This document shows positions 45,084-57,389 of a DNA stretch of 64,000 bases, piece by piece (position 1 is the stretch's first letter; each line of letters starts with the position of its first letter). Below the pieces are notes generated by a model. It saw only the letters and a list, made by a program, of their open reading frames with translations, was not told where the DNA came from and ran no database searches. The stretch is from NCBI GenBank assembly GCA_964034945.1, contig OZ035962.1, forward strand, positions 70,462,774-70,526,773, given 5' to 3'. The DNA comes from Chrysopilus asiliformis (Eukaryota; Arthropoda; Insecta; Diptera; Rhagionidae). The position numbers and the translations under genes are program-made.

Positions 45084-45898
45084 CAGGAGAACCTCGATAA
45101 TGTGCACCTCGAAAATGTGGATTATCCAATAATGTGAACCAAGAAATATTTGTATTACATACTCTAAAATGTGAATCCGCAGCTGTTTTTTGCTATTCGA
45201 AAATGTGAACTAACAAAAAGTACCATTTTGATTTTGGTTTTGCATGATTTCTCGGAAAAGTCCCAATTTCTGTTTTCGTTTCTGTCAACGGCGTGAATCT
45301 GCATATTCAGTTTGTATCTGCAAATTGCTTATTTATCTAGGGTCGTTGCAAGAACAAATTTTTCACCATCAAAGAAAAAGACATTTAAAAAAAATGTAGC
45401 AAGGCCATTCTTGAGTACATCTAGCACAACGGTATGGGGTATCGAAATCTACAATCACTGCCAAAAAACACAAATAAAATAAACTTTTGAGTTTTGTGGG
45501 GAAAAACGGAATCTGCGGTTAATAAGAGGAAGGCTCTCAGAACCTCCGAAATGCCCAGAATGGAAGATGCGTTACCAACAAAGGTCACTAATTTTTTTTT
45601 TTAACAAAAATTAGTTCTTTGCTTCAAAATTACTTATTTTTGTGTCATTTTTTGGTTTTGATTAATCTTTATTTTATTTTTTGAGCATATTTTCGATGTT
45701 TTTTGTTGACTATAACAAAAAATATCGGCATGATTTGGTTTTAATTTTCTTTAAAGATATCTATTAACCAAATAATGAATTGAAATTCATACATGTGTGT
45801 AGCATGCAATGAGACTTTTTTCCTATCCAGTAATGTGCACCCTCTAAAATGTGAAACGCCCTTTGTTTTAATTAGTTCACATTATCGAGGTTGTACAG
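45084..45898 (+). mobile_element. Degenerate pogo/Tigger-type transposon
   Basis: Ends CAGGAGAACCTCGATAATGT and CACATTATCGAGGTTGTACAG are inverted and flanked by TA, the classical pogo/Tigger terminus. Further AATGTG-AAC motifs repeat inside. A decayed CENP-B-like helix-turn-helix region is readable at 45421-45586. Confidence 0.8.
45421..45586 (+). pseudogene. CENP-B/pogo-type DNA-binding domain relic
   Basis: A frame at 45421 gives LAQRYGVSKSTITAKKHK then stop, the recognition-helix region of pogo transposases. Another frame at 45512 gives SAVNKRKALRTSEMPRMEDAL, the start of the second HTH. Stops and frameshifts separate them. The DDE region is not recognisable. Confidence 0.65.
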
Positions 45899-45900
45899 TA

Positions 45901-46247
45901 CCAACATTCTATCAACAAAAACCTTTTCAGGAATTCTGATAGTAAATAAAACTTTTTTAATAAATACTCGACAAAATATACTGATCATTTAATAATAGGA
46001 ACTTGTGAGCACAAAAAGTACATTTCATAAATAGTAGCAGATTTCATTTAGTGCGTAGTGAATTTTCCAGGATCAAAATAGTAGTAGATCCGACTACAAT
46101 TGTAGTAGGGTGACATCTATATAGTGAACCCTTCTCAGAAATAATTTTTGCAATCCTTTTAAAAGGAGCCGGAACTTTCAGAAATTATACAAGCTGAACA
46201 AATGTAGTAAAGTAGAAAATACTATAAGACAGTTAATTTTGACTAAC
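45901..46247. other. Spacer
   Basis: AT-rich, with several AATAGTAG units. It directly adjoins the putative minus-strand donor at 46247. Confidence 0.35.
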
Positions 46248-46560
46248 CTATCATTTCGATGTAATCCAAAAAAATTAAATCCTTCGCGCACGCGCCCTAA
46301 AAAGTTGAAGTGGCGATTTGTTTGTTTTTTAAATTTTATATATTTTTTTGGTAACTTGTTTTGTTGCTAGATCCACCCGCCGCTTTTGCAGTCAAGTGAG
46401 CTGAGCTAGCAATACCGAAAATCACTATTTTTTATTATTGACACCATTGACAATGCACGGAAATACACGTAAAAATAAATACCACACCATCACTACCACT
46501 ACACGTAAATGGAAGTAATGAATCCCCGACACGATCACTTTATTCGCTCCACGCGAGAGC
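46248..46560 (-). other. Possible first exon (5' UTR plus ATG ATA G) of the minus-strand gene
   Basis: On the minus strand a GC-richer leader leads to CGAAATGATAG/GTTAGT, with the donor at 46247. The single coding base after ATG ATA would join the exon at 31729 in the right phase, giving M-I-G-L-S-R-R-G. The upstream boundary is arbitrary, because no transcription start is visible. This rests only on phase and donor context. Confidence 0.25.
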
Positions 46561-46639
46561 TCTCTTTTTAACCAAAGTAACACTTTATGCCCTTCGCACT
46601 TTCTTTTGTTTTATTCAAACCGAAAAAAACATGATTGTA

Positions 46640-46811
46640 TGCTGGCGGGAGCGACGTCAACCTTGTGCAGAGACGAAGCTTCGACAGCCTGAGCAACAGC
46701 AATGGCAACAGTGGCGACGGTAGTATGACGGGAACAGGAACAATATCCAACATGTGTCTACACATTTGCTGGGTTGCCAAGTCAGGTATGAAGCAAGACG
46801 AGATGGACGAG
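46640..46811 (+). CDS. Possible plus-strand exon ending at a GTAAGC donor
   Basis: The frame reads GGSDVNLVQRRSFDSLSNSN, GNSGDGSMTGTGTISNMC, LHICWVAKS and MKQDEMDE, then GTAAGC at 46812. The coding-like GC content, Ser/Asn/Gly repeat and good donor favour an exon. The frame is closed upstream by TGA at 46632, no clear acceptor is seen, and the first in-frame Met is internal. I do not recognise the protein. Confidence 0.3.
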
Positions 46812-49099
46812 GTAAGCGGCCAGCATAAAAAAATAAGGAATGGTTTCGTGGGTATATATTTTCTTTTCTAATCACTTTATATCATTTTCCTTAATCATAA
46901 AACTTCACAATATTTACATCAAATGGATTTTAAGTCGCCAATACTTCCCCCGTCTTAATCCTTAATTATCATTTGTTAATTTTAATTGCTTTCGCGACAA
47001 TTCCATTGTTTACTATATCACCGGCGAAACGTCAAGCCCCGAATGTTTCACTATTGCAACACTGAGTGGACCGTGTTGCCAAGGTGGCCACAGTCAGACA
47101 CTTCCTACTCCTCCTGCGATCAGCAAGGATTGTTTTTTTTAAATAAATTTTATTCGTTAACGATTTTCACCGTGCGCGGACAAAAATATGCGTATTACCA
47201 ATGAGCATCTTTAAACACATAACTGCATTCCGCTTCAAATGATGGTAAGCATACATAATTTAGTGAAATTGCACGGATTTTACCTATAATTTCATTATCC
47301 GAATTTTTCGGGTCTACCGATTGATTTTTAACGAAAAAAAACTGGATTTTCACAATGTTCGAGAACTCTATCTCTTTCTCACTATTCCACACACTCGAGC
47401 GTGTACCTTGTGTGAGTAAGAATATTTTACGGCTATGAAAAATTTGTCTTTTTTGCCTTGCATCGAATATTTTTCAATATGTCGAATTTGTTTAACGAAG
47501 GATAGTAAGAAAGGATTTACGATTTGACTTTGGGCAGAGGAAGAATACTTTCTACAGGTGAAAATAAATAAATAAATAACGCGAATTTATTTCATGCACT
47601 CCGCGCAACACACACAGGTTCACTTAATTAACGCACACATTCGAACACAATTTTCGGAATAATTTTTTTGTAGAACTACGAGCGACGCATTTACGATATT
47701 AAAAGCGCGTCGCGACACAAACGAACGAACACATCCGCACGAATCACCATCGTAACTTAACTTTTTCTATCTGCTGTCGCCTGGCCGGTAGTGCATCTGC
47801 GGACCTCCTTGTCACACGAAATACGTATGTTGGTGTTGGTATGTTCACTGTAGCAAAAAGCAATTACGATAAATTGAACGACAAGCGATGAAGCAGTGGA
47901 ACGCGCATTACTGGCAGGAATCACATGTTATGGAGGCGAAGCTCGCTTGCGTTCAATTTCGACCGATTTCCAATAAAAAAAAAATTATCGACCAGTATTT
48001 CTCACGTCATTAGTTTCACACCTCAGCCTTTTCAAATATATATAATAAAAATCAATTCCCTAATAATCAACATTTAACTTTAAAATATAATTTCATTGCA
48101 GATTTTCAGCTTTAAACTTGGTTAAATAATGTGACCGGCACTTTATTGCACATATTTGCATTAAAAGACAACTTTCATTTGATATCAATAGAAACAACTA
48201 TATTTGAATCGTAGTTTGATGTGAACAATTTTTTCTGGTTTTCTACATAAATCTTTCAATTCTAAACTTAAGAGGTGGAATAATCACCGAATTCACCAAA
48301 TTATCGTAATTAGTTAACCACGAAAACCGCGCGCCGCGCAAATCAACGATACTAGAGCCAGAAAAGGCTCAGCACCAGCCAGTTTCTTAGCCATTCAAAG
48401 CGATTTTCTAAACATTTTTCTGCACAATACTTCGATTACCAACGAATTCCCCGTGTAATTTCTTTTAAAAACAATAGTTTAAGCGAAAATATGGCTTTTC
48501 TGGAGAGTAAATCTTCTCAATACTCAAAAATATCAACAAAACCCGTGGATCACTGTCGGTCGGGCAACGGACTGAGCATTTTATTGTTTTCGTTTTTTCT
48601 CTCGTCCATCTTGGGCTGCCTTTTTCGCTTTGGCTGCCTCCTGTCTCGTTCTTTGCTTCACTCGGCACGCTTTACTACTCACTCATCTGTTGTCTCACTT
48701 ACGTGACACAGTACGAAAAAGTAAAAAAATCTGATATTGTCACCGTACGACTTTCTTATATCCAGAAAAAATGTACTTCCGTACTATCTACTGGAAGATT
48801 CCGAATCCATCGATGCTTGTTCGACAACACTACCCTAAATAGAGAACGGTTGTTTACATCTACAAATAGTTAAATGCATGAATCAAACACAAACAGGTTG
48901 CGCATTGCGCAGGTCCGCCATGTTGGATTTTTGCTGTCAAGAGATTGTGACGTCAGCTGCGCGTAGATGTTTAATAAGTATATGGAAAAGTTAGAATTTG
49001 TGGTTTTATTTCAGTTTTAAGTGTTTGAAAAGTAGTTAAAAGTGCTGTAATATCAAAACTAACCTCAAGAACTAAGTGTTTAATATTTAAGACATTGAA
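46812..49099. other. CpG-richer region, possible promoter or first-exon territory
   Basis: CpG dinucleotides and short GC patches (GTGCGCGGACA, AGCGCGTCGCGACAC, GAAAACCGCGCGCC) are more frequent than in the flanks between about 47.0 and 48.9 kb. No ORF has splice-bounded coding character. It could hold promoters of a divergent or minus-strand gene. Confidence 0.35.
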
Positions 49100-49363
49100 A
49101 TGTGTGTTTTTGCCTTGTGCAACAACGAAAAGAAAGGCAGTGAAAAGACGAGCTTCCAAACATTTCCCAAAGACAGACTTTAATTGAGGAAATAAACGTA
49201 CTTCTGTAAAAGAAATGAGACATTTAATATAAAAACTGCGAGAATTTGTAGCCTACATTTTGTACCTGATTGCTTCGAAAATAATATGCAGTATGAAATA
49301 GGCAAGATACCAGTAAATTTTAGCAAAACTCTAAGTAATGTTTATATTTCCAACTTTATTTAG
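49100..49363 (+). pseudogene. THAP-domain pseudogene with two in-frame stops
   Basis: The frame reads MCVFALCNNEKKGSEKTSFQ, TFPKDRL, TAA, LRK, TAA, TYFCKRNETFNIKTARICSL, HFVPDCFENNM. C-x4-C, F-P, the Cys after the lost Trp position, and C-x2-H-F are in the right order for a THAP domain. The second stop stands where the conserved Trp should be. About 35 further codons follow to the stop at 49363. No TIR pair could be matched around it, though GTGACGTCA sites flank the region as in the 41864 element. Confidence 0.65.
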
Positions 49364-49700
49364 CATTTCCGAAACTGTTGCAACTTCAAGTCGGACAACC
49401 AGGATGGCTGAAAAGCAGTCAAAACTATTAGTTGCTGATTTATTAAAATAAAACGAGGAGCCTTTGCATGACAAAGCAATCAATGCTGCAGTGATAATCC
49501 GCTGGAGGACACAACTTATTCATGGGTTAATCATGTCTGAAACACTGTCTGAATCTTTAGATAATTGTGATATTAAAGTAAAAAAAACTTTTTTATACAT
49601 CGAGGATGTATTTTCGTATACGTATATTGAATAAAGAACTCTGTGAACATTTAACTACAAGAAAAAGGAAAAATAAAAAAATTACAACTTAGAAGTCTTA

Positions 49701-50209
49701 TGGCGTTTTCGACTGGCATGCTCTTTTTGCTCTGAAGTTGCTCTAAATTTGCTCACTCTGAGATCTTGTGTTCGACTGAGATTTTTTGATCGCTCGAAAA
49801 AGAGTTACGTGTTCGAGTGACGCAAGTACTCCGTATGCGAGCACTAAAAGAGCATTTTTCGAGCAATTTTGTGATCTGCCTAATGTAGTCAGATTTGAGT
49901 TGCTCTTTTGAGGTTAAGGCTAACAAAATCGTGTGGAATCGTAAATGGAAGATATTTATGATTTTGATTTCTTGGATTCTTCTTCATCTAGTGAAGAAGA
50001 ATTTCATTTGGTCAGAAATATATTAGTGCAGTGTCAACTTAAGGGGAATATATCAAAATTAATTTTAATTTGTTTTATGCTTCTTCTTATTCTTTGAGAA
50101 ATGCTCGACTCCCAAGCAGAGGTGCTCGAAATCTACTCGAGATCTGCTCGAAATACCTTGCTCTAAACTGGGGTAGAGCGTGCTCTGAATCTGCCAGTCG
50201 AAAACGTCA
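49701..50209 (+). mobile_element. Harbinger-type element with TGGCGTTTTCGACTGGCA ends, copy 1
   Basis: The 18-bp ends are inverted with one difference, and TTA flanks both (49698-49700, 50210-50212). The interior is rich in TTGCTC/GAGCAA and GCTCGA motifs. It encodes a short start of a protein, MEDIYDFDFLDSSSSSEEEF, which runs into a deletion. Copies 2 and 3 are at 59336 and 57080. Confidence 0.8.
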
Positions 50210-50458
50210 TTAGCTGTGTTTCATTTATTTTCACAAAGTGTAGTAAAAATTCACAGGCATTGTTGTTGACTATTTTTTTTTTACTTTTTATAAAATTAAA
50301 TAATATTTATATTGCAGCAAACAGAACAAATTCGAGTTTTTACGCGAAAACAGAACAAATCTCATATCGATGACATTTCCTTACGCTCTTGTGACGTCAT
50401 GCGCAGAAGTTTACCAAAATGAAACTCATCAATAATACTTTTCATCAATAATACTTTT

Positions 50459-50655
50459 AAGTAACATGGAACGTGTGGAGGCTCCTAATGTTTATTGTCA
50501 ATTTTACTTGATGTCAAGTAACATTGATCGTTTGTAGTAAAATTGATACATTGGTGGAACATTGATCAAGTCAGAAATTATGTTGACTTGGTTAATTTTA
50601 CTTGATCAAACATTGATCGTGTGTAGGCTCCATCAATGTTACTTGACAATGCTGA
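50459..50655. mobile_element. Short MITE with AAGTAACAT ends
   Basis: AAGTAACATGGAACG at the left and ATGTTACTT at the right are inverted. GTGTGTAGGCTCC / GTGGAGGCTCC and AACATTGATC motifs repeat inside in both orientations. No ORF. The boundary is approximate. Confidence 0.45.
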
Positions 50656-52400
50656 AATACCTTCTATTTAAATCAGAAATAAGTGATTTAACACTTTTTA
50701 GCAAATCATATATAAAACCATAAAAATATATAAAATGTCATTCAAGATTAATAAACCCAGCAATACTGTGTTACCGTATTTTCATCTAAGATAGTAAAAA
50801 TTTATATATTCCCAATACAAAAAAAATCATTTCGATTAAATTTTTGTTTCTTACTTTCTCCTCCGCGTTTAACAGAATACAGTAGAAAGAGACGAATATA
50901 ATAGATTACGGGAAATGCAGTAGGTTTATTCTGTGTTTCGTACAATGATTTTGTGTAAATATCGAAATATTTTTGTACTAATCCTTTTAGTAATTTAACA
51001 TTAGGGCAGTACGTTTAAGCGTTCATAAACAATTATAATTTTCCTAGCAGTGAACATTTCTTATCAATGGACTAAGGCTATCCGAAATTGCTTCAAGTTG
51101 TGGCGCTAGTGTCACTATGTTTTGGTCAGGGATCCCATTTCTACCGCTTTCTAGACAATTTTACATAAGATGAATTTAGGTTAAAGATTGCATTTTTACA
51201 TTTAAGCTCAAAAAGTTAACTACTGAGGCTAAAAATTATTTTATCTTGTAACGTCCTGTAGTAGCTTATCGATATCAATGATTATGGGGTGAGGACCCTC
51301 GGCAAGGTAGTAGTGCGTCGATTCAAACACCGCTGTCTGTTCGTTCAAGTCATATCTGAATTATTTCATTTTTTCATTTTGGTTTTCTGTTTTTTTTTTT
51401 ATTATTTTATCTCGTCGTTGTTGACTTGGGTAAGTATATTTGAATGTAGCCGAACAAAGTATATTCTCTTACACATAGACACCAATAGCTATCGCCTTCT
51501 GTTGCGACGATATAGCTGTGTGGATAAAGGAAAGAAATAGCTCATACGGCAGTTCGGTGGAGGGGTTGAACTTTTTTTCTCATGGTCGTAAAATTCGGGG
51601 TGAAAAGCGAGTATTTGGTATTATTCCTCTGGTCATTTAAGCCGAAATTCCACATCGAACTGTTCAATTTTACGTTTCGATTTACAACGTTCAGTACTTT
51701 GTTTTCGTTTATTTAAAAACCATTTTTTTTAAATTTTCAAGCCTGATATTTTAATTCATTCGATTTTTTTTTAATTTTTATAAAAAAGAAAAATACTAGA
51801 CCTCGATGTCCGACGTTTCGATATACGACGCAAAATTATTGAGGGAAATCAGTGGTCTTTCAATATTACGAAAAAAAAAATTTTGTTTTATTGTTTCCAG
51901 AATATTAGACGAATTGTGAAAAATATTTCATTTTTCTATGCGTTTGTGCGCCCAAAAATCGATATCAAAATTTGGTCTTAAACTTAAAAGCTTCAATCTA
52001 AAAACTATTCATCTTTCTCTCACCAACGTAAAATCATTTACTATTTTACCCTTGGAGCACAATGGAACGCAACCATCACGCATCCAAATGTCACTTATGA
52101 GTTTGTTTCACAGAAATACCTTTAAGTGAGCACACCATCGAAGCAAACTTTGGACTTTAACGCAGTGAGTCTGCGTTGACATGTGATACAGTGCCAATCG
52201 AAATGTCGTTCGACGGAAAATTAATTGAAGAAATGCGAAAAAATATAATTTTATACACGAAATGCAACCCCGGATACAAAAATGTATCTTCAAAAATAAA
52301 AATATAGGAAAAGATGGCTGTGAAGCTGTTAAATTCACTTGCCGCACCCAATATTGTCTTTTTTTCTTTTTATTTATTCGCGTCACATTTGCCTCACTAT
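50656..52400. other. Spacer
   Basis: No supported exon or repeat. Open frames of up to 102 codons lack domains and splice sites. Confidence 0.4.
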
Positions 52401-52611
52401 GAAGCCTCAACCACAATTACGCGTGCGTGCGAAGGTGAAAGTAAAAACTACGCATTTATATGAGTAAATGTATAATTGTGCGTTGCTCAGACGCGTTGCC
52501 GCGTCCCTGCCGCGTAGAGTAGGCTCAGTCTCTACTTTTAGACGCGATGATTACTAGATGCCAAAACAAAATAATGCCGCACGCACGCACGCGTAATTGG
52601 GTTGAGACTTC
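52401..52611. mobile_element. 211-bp CpG-bearing MITE
   Basis: Ends GAAGCCTCAACC and GGTTGAGACTTC are inverted, and the similarity continues through CAATTACGCGTGCGTGCG. TAT (or TA) flanks both. The unusual GCGTGCGTGCG runs stand out in an AT-rich setting. Confidence 0.6.
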
Positions 52612-52867
52612 TATTGTGCTCAACCGCGCCTGAGCTGCGTTGCGTGACAGTTCACAGTGGTCTTAATTGCGGCATGGTTGCATTCATTGTGCTCCAACTT
52701 AAGCTCAATTTTAAGACGATTTGTTCATTAATGTATAAGGTATAAATTAATGTATTAATGTGCATTAATGTATAAACATCATAAATTCAAGTTAAACTGA
52801 TTACATAAGTTTGATTTTTCGTGACAGTTTTAAAATATTCTTACCCAATAAAAGTGTTAACAGAACA

Positions 52868-54284
52868 CTAAACCTACTGATACTTTACGTATATCCATTC
52901 CCACAACAGCGGGTCAAGTGATCCGTATTTAAAAGTACCGTTTAGTCAAATTTGGTGTACGAATAAAACCATTTTTTTATCAAATAATTCCAAATTATTT
53001 ATTTGTACAATAAAAAAAAATCACTCATATAAATCTATGATCACAAGCAATAACCGCTTAAGTTGTTTTAAGTATATTTTCAATATGAGCTGTATTTAAA
53101 TCTGTAAAAGGCATATTTTAGCTTCACATAAAAATCCACTTAACCCTTTCGCAACTGCTGGTATGAAAATAAATCAGACAATATTTGAAAAATTCTGTTG
53201 GTGTCTTTCCGTATTTCTATGTATAATGAATTTATATATATATTTTAAATTGAATTTGTTTTCCATACCACAAGGTCTCTTGGTTTAATTATGTACCAAC
53301 ACAAAAGTACTAATGGGACAAACAGTTCCAGGACCCCTTTTCCAAATTCCAGTATCACATTTTTTTTCAATTACAGAGCCTTTTCTGACTACACCTTTAA
53401 CGTAAAACACAACACTAATTTTCAAATATTAAAATTAAAAGGTCGCCTCGAAAGGTTAAGATGTTATTATTTGTGGCCACAGAAATCTTCACGATTTCCC
53501 ATAAATCTGTCCATGGGTAGGGCTGCCATCATATCTCTTTTAAAGAGAACCTTATCTCTTTTTTTAACCCCATTCTTTTTCCTCTTTCTTTTTCCTTGTC
53601 AGTTCTCTTTTTTCAGAAAAATCTTGGCTCATACTATGCGTAAAAAACCAAACAGATTTTTTCACGAAAATTCCATTATGAATTAAAATGATCACGTTAT
53701 TTATTGTATAGTAGTACTCTACTCTACAATTTTCTGTGTGTGGTGCGAAACTGTACATTATAATTGTAACGTAAAGCTATTTATTGTATGCGCCAGCAAG
53801 AACAGTTTCTTCTCCCACGATCAGCTGCTGTAAAAATCAAAACAAATCAAAATTGTGCGGTTAAGGAAATAGCCGGTTGAAAATCATTTGCTTGAAAAAC
53901 CGACACTTTTTTGTAATAATTCTGTGCAGTCATCCTAAGTTCTGTAATTTTCACATTCAAAAAAAGTTCTCTTTTAGTTCTCTTTTTTCATTTCGTTAAT
54001 TTCCTATACAGTGTCTCTTTTTTTAACCCAAAGGTTCTCTTTTCACAAATAGGGTCCATGGCAGCCCTATCCATGGGTCAAATGACCCGTTCCGGTAGTT
54101 AGACCAAGTTACATATATTTCTCGGTAAAAAAATAAACTAGAGAATAATGAATATTTAAAAATACATCGAATATATTTTTCAATAAAAGTCGCGGAGGCA
54201 AATGGCGATATGATAATGTTATTTTAAAGAACTTATGACAAAAAGTTCCAAACGGGTCGTTTGACCCGGTCGTGGTAGGTTTAG
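52868..54284. mobile_element. Larger inverted-ended element with GGGTCA/TGACCC motifs
   Basis: CTAAACCTAC at the left and GTAGGTTTAG at the right are inverted, with GGGTCAAGTGATCCG and CGGGTCGTTTGACCCG palindromes just inside. More TGACCCG copies occur internally. No transposase is recognisable. It is interrupted by the hAT element at 53518. The superfamily is unknown. Confidence 0.45.
53518..54069. mobile_element. Non-autonomous hAT element, 8-bp TSD TCCATGGG
   Basis: Ends TAGGGCTGCCAT and ATGGCAGCCCTA are perfect 12-bp inverted repeats. TCCATGGG lies on both sides (53510-53517, 54070-54077). Subterminal GTTCTCTTT/AAAGAGAAC repeats occur on both sides. No transposase. Removing it restores a GGGTCAAATGACCC palindrome of the surrounding element. 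Confidence 0.9.
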
Positions 54285-54790
54285 AATTAATACTTTCATG
54301 GCGATTTATCTTTTATTGCTACTGTAAGATATTTTTTTTCATTAAATCAAATTGAATTGTCACTGATTTCCTGAAATATAGAATGAACCGTGGGCGGAAC
54401 TGTTCCTAGCCATAAGTGAAAGGTAAGTAGTCCTATAATTCACATAGTAGCAATCGCGTAGAAATCCTTATTGGTATATTTTTATAAACAAACGTACCAA
54501 TGTTTTTGAAAAGAATGATATTTTATATAATAGTAGTTGATTATAGTTTTTCATTCAATAGATTAATTTTTACACACTAAACAATTTAGTTCATTTTGAG
54601 TTTTTATTTCATAGAGGCTGTGAAAAAATTGTTACACATCGCTAGGTATCCGTTTCACCCAGGATAATAGCTCGGTACCGAGTTACATAAAAATCCATAG
54701 ATTTTTGTCATTCAGTTATCAATTACATGAATGTGTTATTTTTTTTTAAATATTGGAATTTAGTCTTTAAAAATATTGCTAATTTAAGTA

Positions 54791-55104
54791 CAGCGAAAGC
54801 TCCCATAAGCACTCACGAGATAAACGGACACATCCCAATGTCTGGTAATGGAATGTACCCGTTTATTGTTCTAAGAAAAGTGTCAAGCAGTCAAAGAAGC
54901 GCATGATACATAGAATTTGAATTATTTTATTTTTTTTTCTGTCCGTCACATTTTACTGAGGCAAAAGTTTTTTGGTTTCTGAGAGCTTTCAAGGTTTAGT
55001 TTTATATTCCAAGATTTTCTTCTAGCGTTGGCCATCTGTTTGTTGTTTGTGCCTTAACGGAATTGTTTGCTTATCGGAGGTGTCCGGAAATATAGCTTCT
55101 ACTG
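54791..55104. mobile_element. 314-bp pogo/mariner-type MITE
   Basis: Ends CAGCGAAAGCT and AGCTTCTACTG are imperfect inverted repeats flanked by TA. Inside, AAGC and CGGACACC motifs match the AAGCGGACACC pattern of such elements. No ORF. Confidence 0.6.
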
Positions 55105-55106
55105 TA

Positions 55107-56346
55107 TTTTTAGTATAATACTTTTTTGACTCGTTTACCCGGAAATTTATCCCTGTTGACATTCAGTCATGCTTTTAGTTACGTAGTCCAGACAGTCTAG
55201 CATTTAAGCGATTGCAAGTTTTGTTCACGAATTTTAAAAAATCGACCAAAGACTTACGGAATGTAGTGCCACCTTAACTGAATACGAGTACTAATTTCAA
55301 AATTTTATATAAACTCTATGTTTTATATAAGTACACAAGCGCATTGTAATTTGCCATGAAAGGGGGAATTCATACTAGGAGTTTGAGCTTTTATAAAAAC
55401 AGAATGGGGGGAAAAGGGAGCAAGTGGTATGTATATAAACACATCAATAAGTTTTTATATCTTATGTGCATTAAGTAGTATAAAACCCCTGTAAAGAAAG
55501 GGATGGATAAATAATATATATAGAACTGTATATAAATATAAAATGCGGCGATAGTTAGTATATAAGAATTGAGGTTTGAGGCAAAAGTTAAAAAGAAAAT
55601 AGGAAGAGAAGAACTCAAATAAAAGAAAAACATTCATTGTTTCATCAATGTATAGGACTTTCAACGTAACTACGATTTGGTGTTGCCAGTTAAAGTGTGC
55701 AAATAAAATTTGCAAACACATCTTTTTTTACAAAACTTATTTTTTAAGCCAAAGTGATGTTAACGCCGAAATTTTAATTTGGAATAATATAAGGAAATAA
55801 AATTTCGATTAAAACTTTGGGACCAAAAAAATAAACGTCAGGTGAATATTTGACCGTAAACGCTATACGCGTTAAAAACAATTAAGTTGACTTTACATGG
55901 TCACTTTACCATTTCAGTAAAAATGCAATTTTGCTGAAAAAATGCAGGTATTGCCTATTGAAAATTCATTTTTGGCAAAATCGCATCTATTTCTTTTTTA
56001 TGGATATTCTGTCAAAATGACATGTCACATGAAGTATGAAGTGAATAGCAAGTAGACGTGAAACATTGCCGCGTATTCATAGTCATATTTAAACATACAT
56101 GACAGTTTGCTATGGCTTTTTGTCAGTGTAAACTCATGTTTAACAAAATCTGCGTTTAAAAATGAATTATTTTTAAGAATTCAACCATTATTTTTGAACA
56201 ATTCAAGTTTTTGATTTTGTAGTCCTTATGACTAGACTTTCATAAACATTGCCTTTGGCGGACAGCATCTATTATATCTGAGTAACAAATTAGTACTTCG
56301 ATTTTTTTTAAATAACGGGTTTCACCTATAACGTAGCAACCGTCAT
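55107..56346. other. Spacer
   Basis: A purine-rich plus strand at 55390-55640 leaves hydrophobic minus frames, which I treat as artefacts. No exon seen. Confidence 0.4.
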
Positions 56347-56422
56347 AATGGTATTTGATTTTTTTTCTTAACTTTGTAACTATAACGTAGTTACAAAGTT
56401 ATGATAAAAATCAAATACCATT
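56347..56422. repeat. ~35-bp-arm hairpin
   Basis: AATGGTATTTGATTTTT and AACTTTGTAACTA on the left are mirrored by TAGTTACAAAGTT and AAAAATCAAATACCATT on the right. The arms have a few differences and a very short loop. It could be a small foldback MITE or the tip of a larger element. Confidence 0.75.
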
Positions 56423-57079
56423 TTTGAAGGCAAAGAAACTGCTCCTACCCGAAAAAACGGCTAGAAATAGGGGAAGTTTGTCCCTAATGTGTATTACGGC
56501 GCCGTGTTGTGTGTATTGTTTACAAAACGTATTTTACGTTAAACTTTTACGTTAATTAATTGTTTACAGCCACCAAAATTACAGTACACAAAGCGGAAGA
56601 ATGTAAACAATGGTTTTTTTTTCAAATCATAATTCTGCTATAACCAAATGAAATCATATAAAAGAAACAAAAACTTACGTTATCCAGATTTTTGTTTAAA
56701 TATATAAGGAGAAATACGCACAAACTTTATATCTAAAAATCTCAATCGATGAGATTTTCTTTCATGAACCGAGTGAATAAAATCTAGCAAATGCTTTTAC
56801 TAGGAATTTATCAGGTTTTAGTACAAAATGGAATTTTGTATACAATGTGCTAATCTCACGTTTTTTAGTATATAATAAATGTTAACAAGTTTCTTTGATC
56901 TATTAAACAATAACCGATTCTTTATGGGAGTATGAATTTGACTCCAATTAGAAATTTGAGCATACGTAGCAGGAGTTTCCAGTGATTTCAGAGCAACCTT
57001 TAACAAGTCTGGATGCTGAAATTCAGCCATGCTCCAAATTACTTCCGGATTTCTTATTTCTTTCTAAAATAAAAAACGT
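56423..57079. other. Spacer with an unidentified minus-strand frame
   Basis: A 70-codon minus frame at 56818-57030 (AEFQHPDLLKVALKSLETPA) has no recognised domain. It directly abuts the diverging end of a Harbinger-type copy and may be part of that element. Confidence 0.3.
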
Positions 57080-57381
57080 AAACGTTTCAAGAACCTCTTC
57101 CTGGGAGTCGAGCATTTCTTGAAAAACAAGAAGCATAAAACAAATTAAAATTAATTTTGGGATTTTTCCCTTAACTTGCCCTTTGCTGAAATATATTTGT
57201 GACCCAAGGAAATTCTTCATTAGATGAAAAGGAATCCAATAAATCTAATACAAAATAATTTTTTATTTTGGATTCAACGCGATTTTATTAATTCTAACCG
57301 CAAAAGAGCAATTCAAATCTTACTACGCTCGGCAGATCACAAACTGCTCTTTTAGTGCTCGCACACAGAGTACATTTGTAA

Positions 57382-57389
57382 CTCGACAA
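57382..57389. repeat. Left 8-bp TSD of the hAT element
   Basis: CTCGACAA, repeated at 58852-58859. Confidence 0.85.

Noticed and set aside
53291..53686. 131-codon plus-strand open frame
   Set aside because: It crosses the left end of the hAT element at 53518, so it joins unrelated sequences.
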